A DNA stretch of 64,000 nt from Microglena sp. YARC (lineage: Eukaryota; Chlorophyta; Chlorophyceae; Chlamydomonadales; Chlamydomonadaceae). Positions 21,945-31,990 of this stretch are shown piece by piece; position 1 is the stretch's first letter, and every line of letters begins with the position of its first letter. The position numbers and the translations under genes were made by a program. The stretch spans positions 18,372,495 through 18,436,494 of the forward strand of contig CM039465.1 of assembly GCA_022414725.1 (NCBI GenBank). Direction: 5' to 3'. The notes under the pieces were generated by a model that was not told where the DNA came from, searched no databases, and was given only the letters and a program-made list of their open reading frames with translations.

Positions 21945-22290
21945 GCAAGAGCAAGACAGGAAGCCCTGGACTGCTTAGTGGCACCGTAATTTATCATCCC
22001 TTTTTTTCTTCTTGTGACTTCTCAGTTGTTAGCTTCTTACCTCCGCCACTGTAAGTGGTTGAGATCTGGGTCCGGCTCTAAGGGGTTTAATACCTACGCC
22101 ACCAAAACGGTGGTTGGGAGTTTGGTTTGTTTGTCCTCGACACACCCCTGATGTAATGGGGTTTTTTGCTTTGTGGGTGCTTTTTCTTTTTGTTTAAAGC
22201 ACAGAGTCTCATACACCCTCGCGGTGTCAAGTAGACTTTAACATGTAATGTAATGTAATGTAATGTAATGTAATGTAATGTAATGTAATA
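21945..22290 (+). mobile_element. LINE 3' end with (TGTAA)n tail
   Basis: Matches, on the plus strand, the end of the LINE copies at 50803-52386 and 55231-56853: GCAAGAGCAAGACAGGAAG, the shared 3' untranslated part with GACACACCCCTGATGTAATG, and a tail of about nine TGTAA units. Only the last ~345 bp were inserted (5' truncation). Confidence 0.85.
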
Positions 22291-23186
22291 GCGGTATTTC
22301 AATATTGTCCATGTTCACATTGCACTAGGCTTGCACCATCAATCCTTCAAGCCCACATAGGAGCACAGCTTGTGGAATGGAATGCTAGGTGACGCTCTGA
22401 TATGTGTGCCATCCTGGCTACCTAGATCAACCTTTAGGCCCAATGTTTATAAAATAATGCGTGTGAATGGTGATTTTATTGCGTATTGTGATAGAGGATG
22501 TCAAAAGCTTTCCAGTGAGCTATCTAAATCAAAAATATAATGAGAACCAAGAAAGTTAAGTGCCGGGACGTTTGCTGTACTTCTCGAAGTACAGACTATA
22601 CGTTTTTATACAACGTATATAAGATCGATTTCAGAAAAAACATACGGCGTATTTATACGTATAAACGTATAAACGTATATATTAATATATACGTTTATAT
22701 GTCGGCCCAACCCTATTCATGAGTAAAATCCACGTCTCATGCAGGTCTCATGAGCTAAAATCTACGTTAGCAACGTAGTAGACCCTCCTAAATCTGCGTT
22801 TGAAACGTTACCTGCAACATTTGGAACAACTGTGGTCTTGACTGCAACTGATTCTAGCAAACCGGCAGTCGCTTTTGTCTGTTTGACAGTTTGAAAACAG
22901 CTACACAGCTACACAGCTTCTTTGGCCCCCGAGACAACATACATGAAAACCGCTTTCAGTAATTCAGTGAAAGAATTCAGCATGTTTGAGGGCATGCCAT
23001 GGGCTGCATATCTTATTTTCAAGGAATTGCTTGGCCGTCGACCCTCTCGCTGTCTACATATTCTTTCCCGTTTGCACCATGCAGGCGATCTAGAACATTC
23101 CAGAGGTAGAGAACAAGAGAAGAGATCGGTCTAAGCTGGGTCTGAGCATGCACGCTGAAAACAAGAAATGGAGGCAGAATGAACAA

Positions 23187-23388
23187 GTCCTATGCAGCGT
23201 CGCAAGCGACGCGGAAAATTGGCGGAGTGTGTTGGCAACGGAACGAAAGGTGGCAACGATGGAGCTAACCCTCTGAGCTAACCGAAGCGAGTTAGTTACG
23301 TGACCGATGGCTGACGTGTCAGGCTTGAAGTTTTTTTCGGTCAAACGGACAAATGGGTAAATATGGCTCCCTTGAAGAGGTGGCTCCG
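23187..23388 (+). repeat. Dispersed ~200-bp repeat (GCGGAAAATTGGCGGAG family)
   Basis: Starts near TCCTATGCAGCGTCGCAAGC and ends GCTCCCTTGAAGAGGTGGCTCCG. Other copies: 32848-33060, 36146-36330, 41389-41465 (internally deleted) and 57157-57362, all in the same orientation. No coding capacity. Confidence 0.75.
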
Positions 23389-23428
23389 TTGTCTATGTTG
23401 CGGAGCCACCTCTTCAAGGGAGCCATAT
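23361..23428. repeat. Perfect 28-bp inverted repeat, 12-nt loop
   Basis: ATATGGCTCCCTTGAAGAGG (first 20 bases of the arm, 23361-23388) is exactly reversed and complemented at 23401-23428. The arm is the end of the dispersed repeat at 23187, so its terminus has been copied in reverse. Confidence 0.9.
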
Positions 23429-23431
23429 TCA

Positions 23432-24010
23432 CAATTGGTTTAAATTTATCTGGAAACTTTCTATCCCTCGGAAATGAAAGACATGCTTTATTCCTTACTC
23501 AATAACTCCCTACCCACTATTTGCCAAGTAACACACTCAACCAATCACCTTTGCCCTACTTGCTCACAGTCCTCTGACACTATCCCACAAATCCTAGTTG
23601 AATGCCCATATGCCCAATCCCTCTGGAAATGGGCTTGCTCAGTTTACACCCGTTGGAAACCCAACGCTAGATTCTCTAATTTCACATTCCAATTATGGAT
23701 CCATAAACTCCTGTCCAAATCTGACACCCTTGAATGGATCTTTTGGTCCATTCCTGTCTTCAAAACCCTTTGGCTTGCTCGCTGTTCCAAACTTTATTCT
23801 GATACGACATTTCTTTCAATGAATTATGCTCTCGTTGCATATCTCAATGGCTCTCATCAGCCTTAATTATGGCCAAAGAATATAGCCCAGAAATGTTTGC
23901 CCCCAATATTATGATTCACCCTTCGTCCCACTCCATCACCTGGAATGGCCCTTCCTTTAACCAACCTATGTCTTTCCCCATCTCAGGCCAATCTTCATCC
24001 CTGTAAGCAA
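23432..24010 (+). pseudogene. LINE fragment with zf-RVT C-terminal domain
   Basis: Reads FKFIWKLSIPRK, then after a one-base shift MKDMLYSLLNNSLPT, then CPTC, an 11-residue gap and ECPYAQSLWKW. This is the zf-RVT layout of plant-type non-LTR reverse transcriptases; the usual His before the last Cys is replaced (IPQ). The frame stops at 23866 and the rest is 3' untranslated sequence. The 5' part is missing. Confidence 0.75.
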
Positions 24011-24049
24011 GTTTTTTACAGCTTTATAGCAATGCTTTCTTTAGTTGCT

Positions 24050-24600
24050 TTGGTACTCAGTAATCCTCGATAACACTACCCTATCAAGGGGTAGTTTTGT
24101 CGTCATACTGCTGAGTACCATCCCCTTGTACCTCTATCCTGGTAGCCCTCGACAAAACTGCTCTATCGGGCAGCATGCCGGGGATATCTTGGTTGCCCTC
24201 GACAACACTGCTCTATCGGGCAGCTCGCCGATGTACTGCCAAGTACCACCTTAGAGCCCTTGTTTTTAAGGTACCTAGGCGGCCCTCGACTCCATTGCTA
24301 TATTGGTCAGCTCGCCGATGGACTGCCAGTACCACCTTGTTTTCAGTTTCTATCACTTTATTGTTACGTCCTCCCCTACGTTCTACGACTGGCAGCAGTT
24401 GCTTCCTGCCAAGTCCTTTGACCCAGGCCAGCTAGGGCTACGTACCGGCACCGCCCGGCATTGCCCTAGTGCTATGCCCTCCCTAGTCCTGCCATCTAGA
24501 TCTGGTTTGCAGGACTGCTTAGCTTGCAGCCCTCGACGCCACTGCCCTATTAGGGGGCAGCGTCGCCGATGTACTGCTAAGTACCGCCAGACTTTTCAGT
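24050..24600. repeat. Tandem repeat, CCTCGACAACACTGCTCTATCGG units
   Basis: About six degenerate ~65-80-bp units containing CTCGACNNCACTGC(T/C)CTAT(C/T)GG and CTCGCCGATGTACTGC. Confidence 0.8.
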
Positions 24601-24627
24601 TGTTTTCACTGTCTTCTACTCACCGTG

Positions 24628-25440
24628 CATTTCCATTGGACCACTTGACTTGAGTCACTCGACTTGAGTTAAACGGACTCGACTTAGCATTCACGAGACT
24701 TGACTTAGGGTTTACAGCGCCCAACTCAAGTCGAGTCTTTCGCGTTTCCATTGATCATACCTTCACGACATGCCAACGCGGCTTGGCACGTGGGCTTGGC
24801 CCCTGCTTGCCCCCTTCTAACGGCTCGTTATTTCCTTCCATTACATTCTATCTTGCTTCCCCTGATCGGGATCATTCGGAGCTTCCCTGCATGCAGACGG
24901 GAAACACCTTGCGGGCAACCGTGCAGCAAATCACGGCGAGGAGTCGACAGAACGATGCTGATTTTCTAAAGAAGCGTGATCGTGAAGCGATGGAGGACGC
25001 CAGGCATGCGGAAGCCAGGGATTCCAGAGATATGGCTGCAGCTGAGGATGCGTTGGATGCGGAGGAAGCCGAGGAATTAATTTTGCCAGCACTCGGGGAG
25101 GGGAGAATCTGCTGATCGTCAACGGACGGATCAACAAAGCCAAGAATCCTTCAGACCTTCAAACAATGTTCCGGAATTTACAATTCTGCGCTCAAGTCGA
25201 GTCAAAGCGCTCAAGTCAAGTCCCTAAACGGACTTGTCTTGAGCGCCCTAAAATTGACTTAAAATTCTTCCGACATCAGAGGAAACCCTAAGATTCAAAA
25301 AGAGTGGGGAGGCGCCCAACTCAAGTCGAGTCCAATGGAAACGCGACTTTCAAGTCAATTCCTGTACGACACGCGTACTACAGGCGCCCAACTCAAGTCG
25401 AGTGGTCAAGTCGAGTCCAATGGAAATGCACGGTCATTGT
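24628..25440. mobile_element. Inverted-repeat element with CCGTGCATTTCCATTGGAC ends
   Basis: Left end ACCGTGCATTTCCATTGGAC and right end GTCCAATGGAAATGCACGGT are exact inverses. Between them, subterminal ACTCGACTTGAGTTGGGCGC words occur repeatedly in both directions (24645-24740, 25190-25420). The core has a frame with an Arg/Asp/Ala-rich helical segment (DREAMEDARHAEARDSRDMA) of unknown meaning. About 810 bp; no clear target duplication seen. Confidence 0.7.
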
Positions 25441-25529
25441 AACAATACTATTGTTTTCGAAGAGATGGCTCCGTCAAAAATCCGACTCCCTCCCCAAATG
25501 TGTCGTTCAGTTTGTCGCTTAAACTGAGC

Positions 25530-26050
25530 GTCTTTCGTGTGTTTCGAGCCGGGTTTCGATTCGAGCAACCACTACGGTATCTTCGGAAGTCCCGTACTCG
25601 CGTACAATTTTGCGCCCTGTTGTTTGCACCTACTGTTTTTCGAGACCGTTAACCCTGGGCTGGGGCGACACGTCATGCGATCATGCCAGCCCGGGTGGGT
25701 TGGTAGGGTGGCTAGGGCGGGGGGGGGTAAGCTCGTAGAAGAAAGAACGCCGTAAGCTCGTTGTTACATAAACCCCGGGCCAAATCCGGTTCCTTCTTTT
25801 CCGATGTCTCAGTGAAGAGCAAAAGCAAACGCGAAGCAATTTCCGGAGTTTACATCGTAGTCTCACCTCCCGGCATGGCCTGTGGCGAAAGCTCCCCGAA
25901 AGTTCCGAGGGTACACAAATGTACATAAATGACTGTCGCGAGCTCCACAGTGCACAGATGCATTCAAGGAATTGATTGATCAATAGCATCTAAGCTAAGC
26001 TACCGTATTGGGCCCAATTTTATCTACATCGTCGATATCGCTCACTTTTA
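25530..26050. other. Upstream region of the 26.1-kb gene; nothing else recognised
   Basis: GC-rich unique DNA. I see no coding chain or repeat. Confidence 0.4.
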
Positions 26051-26108
26051 GATCACTTTTAGATGTACGTGAAGTAGCTAATATCTATCCTCGAGTAGCG
26101 CGTTGGAG

Positions 26109-26487
26109 ATGGAGTGCAGCTACTGCACACGAAAGGTCAGGAAAGACCGAGGATCAGCTCACCGAACAATCGACTGTGAACAGTGCTCCTCTTACCTCAC
26201 CCATCATTCTAAGGAGGCCAAAGTTGCAGGGAATGGCAAATTCGTGCTTCATCTCTGTTCTCGGCCTGCCCATGGTGATTACATCTACTGTCCTGGCTAC
26301 AAAACCCTGAATAATGAATTTATTAGCTGGAGAGATGCTCAGCTGAAAGGGGCGCAAGAAAGACCTCGGAGTAGAGGGAGTGAAGCAACTATCCTAGCAC
26401 ATTCAGCACCAGGGAAGAGATCTCATGGACTGGGACCTGCTCTGGACTGGACTGGAGTGGATGAGGGCCAGCTGTTTCCGAGGATTG
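26109..26487 (+). CDS. Cys/His-rich gene, exon 1
   Basis: ATG at 26109 is the first in frame (the frame itself opens slightly earlier with a TTG). Ends ATT G|GTGAGT. Contains all the Cys/His motifs. Confidence 0.7.
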
Positions 26488-27277
26488 GTGAGTGCTTCAG
26501 CATGCATTTGTAGCCTTGCATAAAAAAAAAAACATGCTGGCTCTTACTGTTGTCTCTTTCTCATAGCTTTTATTTTCAGGTACGAGCAGCAGCTTCTAGG
26601 CAGATCCCCTAACTGGCAATTGAACCAAACCTTCAGCATAGACCCAAGTCGCCTCATGTCCCTCATCACCGGTGAAGGCGTAGATCGTCAGAATGTGCCT
26701 CTCGCCCAAGCCCTTGTGGGAAACAGGTGAGCAATGATATAATGGGTTGATGAATGGACTGCATTTTTTGTTGCTCACTGTCGAATCTTTCATTTTTGCT
26801 AGCCAATTTTTGCAGCCAAGGCAAGTAACAAACAAAATGTGTACAACTCTTTGCAGGGAGCTACTCCAGCAACTATCGGAGGACGGTCACGAAGAAGAGG
26901 CCCTTGTCTTGCTTGTCATCAGCCTTTCCTTTGAGGCCATGCAATGTGAAGGCTTGACCGTAGAGGAACGATCGTCCAGGCTGCAACTACGGACGAAGTT
27001 GCTCCACCGAATCGTAGGCAACCAATCCTTCAGGCCTAATGGTCTAAGTGGTAAGTTTACATCTAGTGCAAATGTCCTTGCTTCTGTGCTATAAAACACT
27101 CTAGTACAAGTATGAGACGAGAACTTGTGTAGGACTTAAATACTAGGATAAAGTGAAACCCAAAGCTTGCAGCTGCATTGGAATGCCAGCTTGTCAGCTT
27201 TCAGACACACTAACTAGCTCCATGTTTGGCCCACGGACATGGAAAGGGAGCTGCCTAGAAGCTGCTACGCATCGCCC

Positions 27278-27308
<31 letters not shown>

Positions 27309-27861
27309 ACAAAAAACAGTGGTCAAAGTACTGCATCATTGGAAATTAAATAAAGTTTCACGTGACATGCATGCAGGTAAGCCAGGTGGCCTCACAAAAG
27401 AACTGTTGCTGAGCTGGCAGTACAATGCGGACACTAGGCTGCAAGTATTGGGGAATCATATTGGTACAGTACTCGATGGACTTTTGAATGAGCGAAGCCT
27501 TAGCTCTGACTGTGTGGAGCTAGTGTTTGCTATGGTGGTCATGATCTGCGGTTACAAGCCCCCCCAAGCCACTTTGATGGGGTCGTCGAGAGCCATTGAG
27601 TTCGCAATGCGTGCGAGGTCCATGCCCAAGGCTGACTGCCTCTTTAGCATTAAACGCAGTCCCAAGCACACATATGCTTTGTACCCGCATGCACGTGATC
27701 CACTGATGTGGGGCCAACCATCCACCTCCATGGATGAGAATGCTGGGGCTAGAGTGCATCAGCTTATCGGGCTTAGTGCAAGCAGTACCAAGGAGGCTCA
27801 TCGCAAGACGCAGCACAGATCTGAAACCATCAGGTCTTACCATGTTAAAGGCGCAGAGTAG
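26109..27861 (+). CDS. Unrecognised 380-aa protein with Cys/His-rich N-terminus (4 exons)
   Basis: Exons 26109-26487, 26642-26726, 26857-27050 and 27377-27861; introns begin GTGAGT, GTGAGC and GTAAGT and end TAG, CAG and CAG. The lengths total 1143 nt, exactly 381 codons with the stop. The start ATG opens MECSYCTRKVRKDRG. Residues 1-70 carry a CxxC, then DCEQC, a His pair, LCSRPAH and YCPGY, which suggests zinc binding. The rest is mainly helical (LLQQLSEDGHEEEALVLLVI in exon 3). No family recognised. Introns 1 and 3 contain M1 MITE pieces, and the AG of exon 2 lies just downstream of the MITE. Neighbour: the GT-B-like gene 1.3 kb downstream, same strand. Confidence 0.7.
26560..26640 (+). mobile_element. 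M1 MITE left-end fragment in intron 1
   Basis: TAGCTTTTATTTTCAGGTAC then GCAGCAGCTTCTAGGCAG matches the left end of the M1 copies; the right end is absent. Confidence 0.65.
26642..26726 (+). CDS. Cys/His-rich gene, exon 2
   Basis: Acceptor TTCAGCATAG was chosen because the nearer CAG sites give stops. Encodes PSRLMSLITGEGVDRQNVPL and onward; ends AG|GTGAGC. Confidence 0.65.
26857..27050 (+). CDS. Cys/His-rich gene, exon 3
   Basis: Acceptor CTCTTTGCAG; completes an Arg codon with the previous exon; ends AGT G|GTAAGT. Confidence 0.75.
27150..27312 (+). mobile_element. M1 MITE right half plus poly-C/(CA)n in intron 3
   Basis: Matches 30985-31100 (AGCTTGCAGCTGCATTGGAATGCC...GGGAGCTGCCTAGAAGCTGC), then a 22-base C run and (CA)n. 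Confidence 0.65.
27377..27861 (+). CDS. Cys/His-rich gene, last exon
   Basis: Acceptor CATGCATGCAG; opens KPGGLTKELLLSWQ; stop TAG at 27859-27861. Confidence 0.75.
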
Positions 27862-27884
27862 TCCAATGCAATGATTGGATTTGA

Positions 27885-29120
27885 TTGTTACCTGATTTTT
27901 CAGCCAACTCTGGGCTGCTCACCGCCTCCCAATTCCACGTCCCGCATTGCAATACTTTGAAGTCCAATAGTTTAAAGACATGTCCTAGGTCCAATCCTTT
28001 GTTGTTGTATTACATGGTCGTCCACTCTCGATCAGAGTACACGACTCTAAGCTTTAAGGCTCACTGACTCGGATTGGCTCACTGACTCGGATTGATTATT
28101 TTGGTTTGATCACTTTGTCTTTTACTCTAGATTGATTAGAGGTTGAAGTTTAAGTTGAAAGGTGAGAAAAATAACCCTGGAGATAGTATAAATACATGTC
28201 TATATCTTAACGAATCTTTCCTCGAACGAATATAACAATGATCATGCCGACTATCATAAAATCAGGTGTGAGCCTTTTTATACCTTGTGAAGCCAGAATT
28301 ACTGCCCAGGCCCAGGCCTGGTTTTCGACTTTCGAGGTCAATGTTTCCATCATAGGTGACACCCCGACCTTCAAGGTCTTACCTTCACTATAATCAACTT
28401 CATGTGACTATGCCCGTTCCAACCAAATCCATATATTAGTTAGAAGGTAGGGTCGATTACTTCTGGCCCATTGTTTCGAATTTCGATTTGTTGATTTGTC
28501 TAGTTGGGGTGACCTCCTCATCTTCAAAATAAAATACAACTAGGCAGAATATGCTGGAAGAGTGGAAGGGTACAGCCTAGTGACCTACAACAGGGATTGT
28601 GTTTTTAACTTGTGTGAGGCTTCCGAAACATGAGATGTGTGCCAATTTCTGCATATTTTGGGCCCAAATATTCGATATCTGCCTTTTCTCGTCTGCATTC
28701 CGAATACGGACCTTTCAAATTTCTTGCCAGGATAAAACATTTTGGTAGTATGTGTATCACGTCGAGAATAAAATTTTGGCGCGGAAAAAAGTGTAAAAAG
28801 AGTAACTTTTTTTCGGATTTTCGGAATTTTTAGCCATTTTGAGGCCAATATTTAATCATTTAGAACCAGCCATGACCGTGAGATTTTTTGCGATACTTCA
28901 CCACGAGGTTGTCAACTGACGATCTGCCGAAAAAATCACGGTCATGGGTGGTTCTAAACCGGCTTAGAGACATGCCAAAACGTGGAACCAGATCTGGCCC
29001 AAGCTACCCCCCCCCGTGCCAGCCTGAAACCGGGCTATCAGCGAGTCGTTGTACTTCGCCCAAGCAGTTACGCGGTCATTCTGGAGTTAGTTGATCACCC
29101 TCCTGCTAGCTTTTAGTCGC
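27885..29120. other. Intergenic region upstream of the GT-B-like gene
   Basis: 27885-27960 is the dispersed repeat also found (inverted) at 8180. 28857-28966 holds an imperfect 33-bp inverted repeat (TTTAGAACCAGCCATGACCGTG and its inverse) around a ~45-nt centre, possibly a tiny MITE. The rest shows no gene. Confidence 0.5.
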
Positions 29121-29129
29121 TTTATAAAA
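29121..29129 (+). promoter_or_regulatory. Possible TATA box
   Basis: TTTATAAAA lies 42 bp before the ATG of the GT-B-like gene, in a short AT-rich patch. Inference from sequence and position only; it leaves a very short 5' leader. Confidence 0.35.
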
Positions 29130-29170
29130 TCGAAACGCCCATCCGATTCAGTTAGAATCATAATATCGAC

Positions 29171-30856
29171 ATGATTATTCCAATCGTGCTAGCCTTGCTT
29201 GCGGGCCGGTATGTTAGTAGTTCGGAAGGCTTCAAGATCATCCAGGATGATGCAATGTGGATAGTAGCACACGCACAGCAGATGTTGACGCCTGAATTCG
29301 TGACGATGGTGGCAGCTGTGCTGGGCTCCCTCGCCCTCGTCTGTTTCGCCTTCGTCATGGTGGTGAACAGCAAGTACCGTTCCATGGTGAAGGGCAACAC
29401 TGTGGATCTGGATCCATGGGTGCAGCAACCTGAGGGCCCCACGTTCGGCAACAGGGCCAAGCTCGTCTTCACCCACTGGATGAGCGCCGGTAGCATCAAG
29501 GCCAGAAACGAGGCCGTGGCTTTGGGAGAGCAGCCCAGCACCTTCATGCTTGGTCTGAGGGTGAGTGTGAAGGAGGGCGAGGCAGGCTCTGTCCCTCACT
29601 CCTTGACCTCGAAAGCTCCCTCGGGGCCCTCACCAATCGTGGTGGGCACCATCCGCATGGGCTTTGGTCACCACCGTATTGCCTACTCCACCTGCTCCTG
29701 GAGTCTCGCCTCCAACAAGGGCGCCACCTACTTCCACGACCTGCTGGGTATTGACTCCCCTGAGGCCCAGCTGATCAAAGACATGGACAAGTGGTACTCC
29801 AAGGGCTCCCGTCTGGCTTCGGAGATGGGAGGCATGGTGGAGCAGATGTGGGGTTCCCTCACACTGAGTGGAGACGCCAACATGCTGCGCTCCACCTACC
29901 AGATGGGGGAGATGGTGAAGCCTCTGTTGATGGGCCTGCCCCGCGACACCCCCATCATCGCCACCCACTGCCTGGTGGCCCTGTGTGCTGTTGCCTGCGG
30001 CTTCACCAACGTGATCAACCTGGTGATTGACAACTACGCCCAGTGGTTCATTGTGGTGCCTGGCGCTCTGAACTTGGTGCAGGGCCCCACCAACTACCAC
30101 AACCTGCTGAAGATGGGTGTGCCGCCCAAGGAGCTGCGCCTGGTGGGCGCCTGGATCCCCAAGGACCTGGTGGACAACCTGAAGCCTGACTGCACTGCCC
30201 GCATTGAGCGCGCCCAGAAGGGCGGCAAGCCCCTGCGTCTGCTCCTTCCAGTGGGTGGGGCCGGTGCTCAGCGCAAGTTTGTGTCTTCCCTCATCAAGGC
30301 ACTGGGTCCCCGGCTGCAGAAGGGTGAGGTGCAGCTGTTCTTGAACGCTGGTGACCATGAGCACATGAGGGCGGCGTTCATTGAGGCACTGGATGCCATT
30401 AAGCACACCTATGCTGTGGTGGACACCATGGAGGGGGTGAACACCTTCTGTGACACTCTGCGCAAGGGCCAGGAGCCAGCCAGCGCTGTGACGCTGTTTG
30501 CCTTCAAGGACTACTTCCCCGCAGTAGCTGCAACTGATATCTTGAGCCGTGTGACAGATGTGTTGGCTTGCAAGCCCAGTGAGCTTGCCTTCTACCCCGT
30601 GCCCAAGCTGATGATCAGGCGAGTGGGTGACCACGAGGCACACTCCGCTCTGCGTGCATCAGAGCTGGGCGATGGCACACTGGAAGCTCGTGAGGTGGAG
30701 GATGCTCTGCGCTACATTGAGCTGTTCAAGGACCTCCCTGGCTCGCCTATGCTGGTCAGCATGAATGAAATGATCATGCAGAATGGAGAGCAGGGCATCT
30801 ATGATGGCTGCAAGAGGGCAGTTGAAATTGCCCAAGAGATGGCCAAAGCAAAGTGA
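29171..30856 (+). CDS. Membrane-anchored GT-B-fold (GT28/galactolipid-synthase-like) protein, intact copy
   Basis: 561 codons, intronless, ATG to TGA. Residues 1-12 are hydrophobic and 44-65 form a clear transmembrane segment (VTMVAAVLGSLALVCFAFVM), so an N-terminal membrane anchor. Around 156-171 lies VVGTIRMGFGHHRIAYS, comparable to the Gly-x-Gly-His loop of MurG and MGDG-synthase enzymes. Further features fit that layout: NLVIDNYAQWFIVVPGALN, a PPKELRLVGAWIPK step, and LLPVGGAGAQRKFVSSL (about 357-373) where the nucleotide-sugar domain of GT-B enzymes begins. A glycosyltransferase role is inferred from these motifs; donor and acceptor are unknown. A near-identical inverted copy lies at 58350-60034. 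High third-position GC compared with the flanks and lack of introns are unlike the neighbouring genes. Confidence 0.85.
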   Translation: MIIPIVLALLAGRYVSSSEGFKIIQDDAMWIVAHAQQMLTPEFVTMVAAVLGSLALVCFAFVMVVNSKYRSMVKGNTVDLDPWVQQPEGPTFGNRAKLVFTHWMSAGSIKARNEAVALGEQPSTFMLGLRVSVKEGEAGSVPHSLTSKAPSGPSPIVVGTIRMGFGHHRIAYSTCSWSLASNKGATYFHDLLGIDSPEAQLIKDMDKWYSKGSRLASEMGGMVEQMWGSLTLSGDANMLRSTYQMGEMVKPLLMGLPRDTPIIATHCLVALCAVACGFTNVINLVIDNYAQWFIVVPGALNLVQGPTNYHNLLKMGVPPKELRLVGAWIPKDLVDNLKPDCTARIERAQKGGKPLRLLLPVGGAGAQRKFVSSLIKALGPRLQKGEVQLFLNAGDHEHMRAAFIEALDAIKHTYAVVDTMEGVNTFCDTLRKGQEPASAVTLFAFKDYFPAVAATDILSRVTDVLACKPSELAFYPVPKLMIRRVGDHEAHSALRASELGDGTLEAREVEDALRYIELFKDLPGSPMLVSMNEMIMQNGEQGIYDGCKRAVEIAQEMAKAK

Positions 30857-30917
30857 TTCCAAGATGGACATATGTATGAGTTGGCAAGGAAGCTGCCAAG
30901 TATACCTTGTATTGCTT

Positions 30918-31105
30918 ATGTTTTTACTACGCGTAGCAGCTTCTAGGCAGCTCCCTTTCCACCTGTCCTTGGGCCAAACCCGAAGCTTGCTACTGCATTT
31001 GAAAGCTGACACAAGTGGCATTCCAACGCAGCTGAACGCTTTGGGCTCAACCCAGTAGTTAGCTAATGGAGCTGGCTGGAAGTTGGCATGCATAGCCCAG
31101 ATAAT
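30918..31105 (+). mobile_element. M1 MITE just downstream of the GT-B-like gene
   Basis: Left ACGCGTAGCAGCTTCTAGGC and right TGGAGCTGGCTGGAAGTTGG ends are inverted. It begins about 60 bp after the stop codon, close to where homology with the second gene copy ends. Confidence 0.6.
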
Positions 31106-31459
31106 AAACATTGATATCTTGAGGTACTATGTCAAAGCTCAGAATGAATGATCCTGTGATGTCTTTGATCGAGGCTTTTACTGTTGTTTGTTACCGCCCT
31201 TCATGTAGCAGAGACTGCACTGGTACACCGGTTGCACTGGAGGTGCCGCGATACCTTAGGGTTCGGCCCACGCCGCCAGCGCATGAACCCGCGGCATGGG
31301 CAGCGGCATGGGCCGGTCACCTCAGGTTGATTAGGGTGGTCAGTTTGTTTGGGCTGGATTTGGAAGGCTGGTTGGGCTGGTATTGCTCCAGAAGTACAGT
31401 TGTTGTTCTGATGCATCCGAAAATGACAAGAGAGATTGATGGCAGCATACTTGAAAAAG

Positions 31460-31990
31460 CCTGAAAGAGCCTGGAATAGCCTGAAAGAGCCTGGAATAGC
31501 TTGAACGAGCATGGAAAAGCCTGCAAGAGCATGGACAGGTCTGAAAGAGCATGGAAAAGCCTGAAAGAGTCTGAAAAAGCCTGAAAGAGCATGGAAAAGC
31601 CTGAAAGAGCATAGAATAGCCTGAAAGAGCATGGAATAGCCAAGAAGAGTATGAAGCAGCCTGGAATAGCCTGAACAAGCATGGAATTGTCTGAAACAGC
31701 CTGGATAGCCTGAAAGAGCCTGGAATAGCCTGAAAGAGCATGGAAAAGCCTGAAAGAGTCTGTAAAAGCCTGAAAGAGCATGGAAAAGCCTGAAAGAGCA
31801 TAGAATAGCCTGAAAGAGCATGGAATAGCCAAGAAGAGTCTGAAGCAGCCTGGAATAGCCTGAACAAGCATGGAATTGTCTGAAACAGCCTGGATAGCCT
31901 GAAACAGCCTGAAAGAGCCTTGAATAGCCTGAGAGAGCCTGGAACAGCCTGGTATAGTCTGAAACAGCCTGGAATAGCCTGAAAGAGACA
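31460..31990. repeat. 20-bp minisatellite (CTGAAAGAGCATGGAATAGC)
   Basis: About 26 variant units, with a higher-order repeat of ~230 bp (31560-31700 resembles 31745-31900). Open frames of RLFQALSGYS repeats are artefacts. Confidence 0.95.

Larger units (their letters stand above)
20635..22715. mobile_element. hAT-like element with TAGGGTTGGG ends, 2.1 kb, carrying nested insertions
   Basis: Left end TAGAGTTGGG and right end CCCAACCCTA are inverted. The flanks carry a perfect 8-bp duplication TTCATGAG (20627-20634 and 22716-22723). The outer parts (20660-20950 and 22291-22715) match the element at 46886-47983. Inside are a second TIR element (about 20964-21936) and a LINE 3' end (about 21945-22290). 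No transposase frame seen, so it is non-autonomous. Confidence 0.85.

Noticed and set aside
29189..30643. Antisense frames (up to 337 codons) opposite the GT-B-like gene
   Set aside because: Shadows of a high-GC3 coding sequence; the sense frame has a membrane segment and family motifs and is the one conserved between copies.
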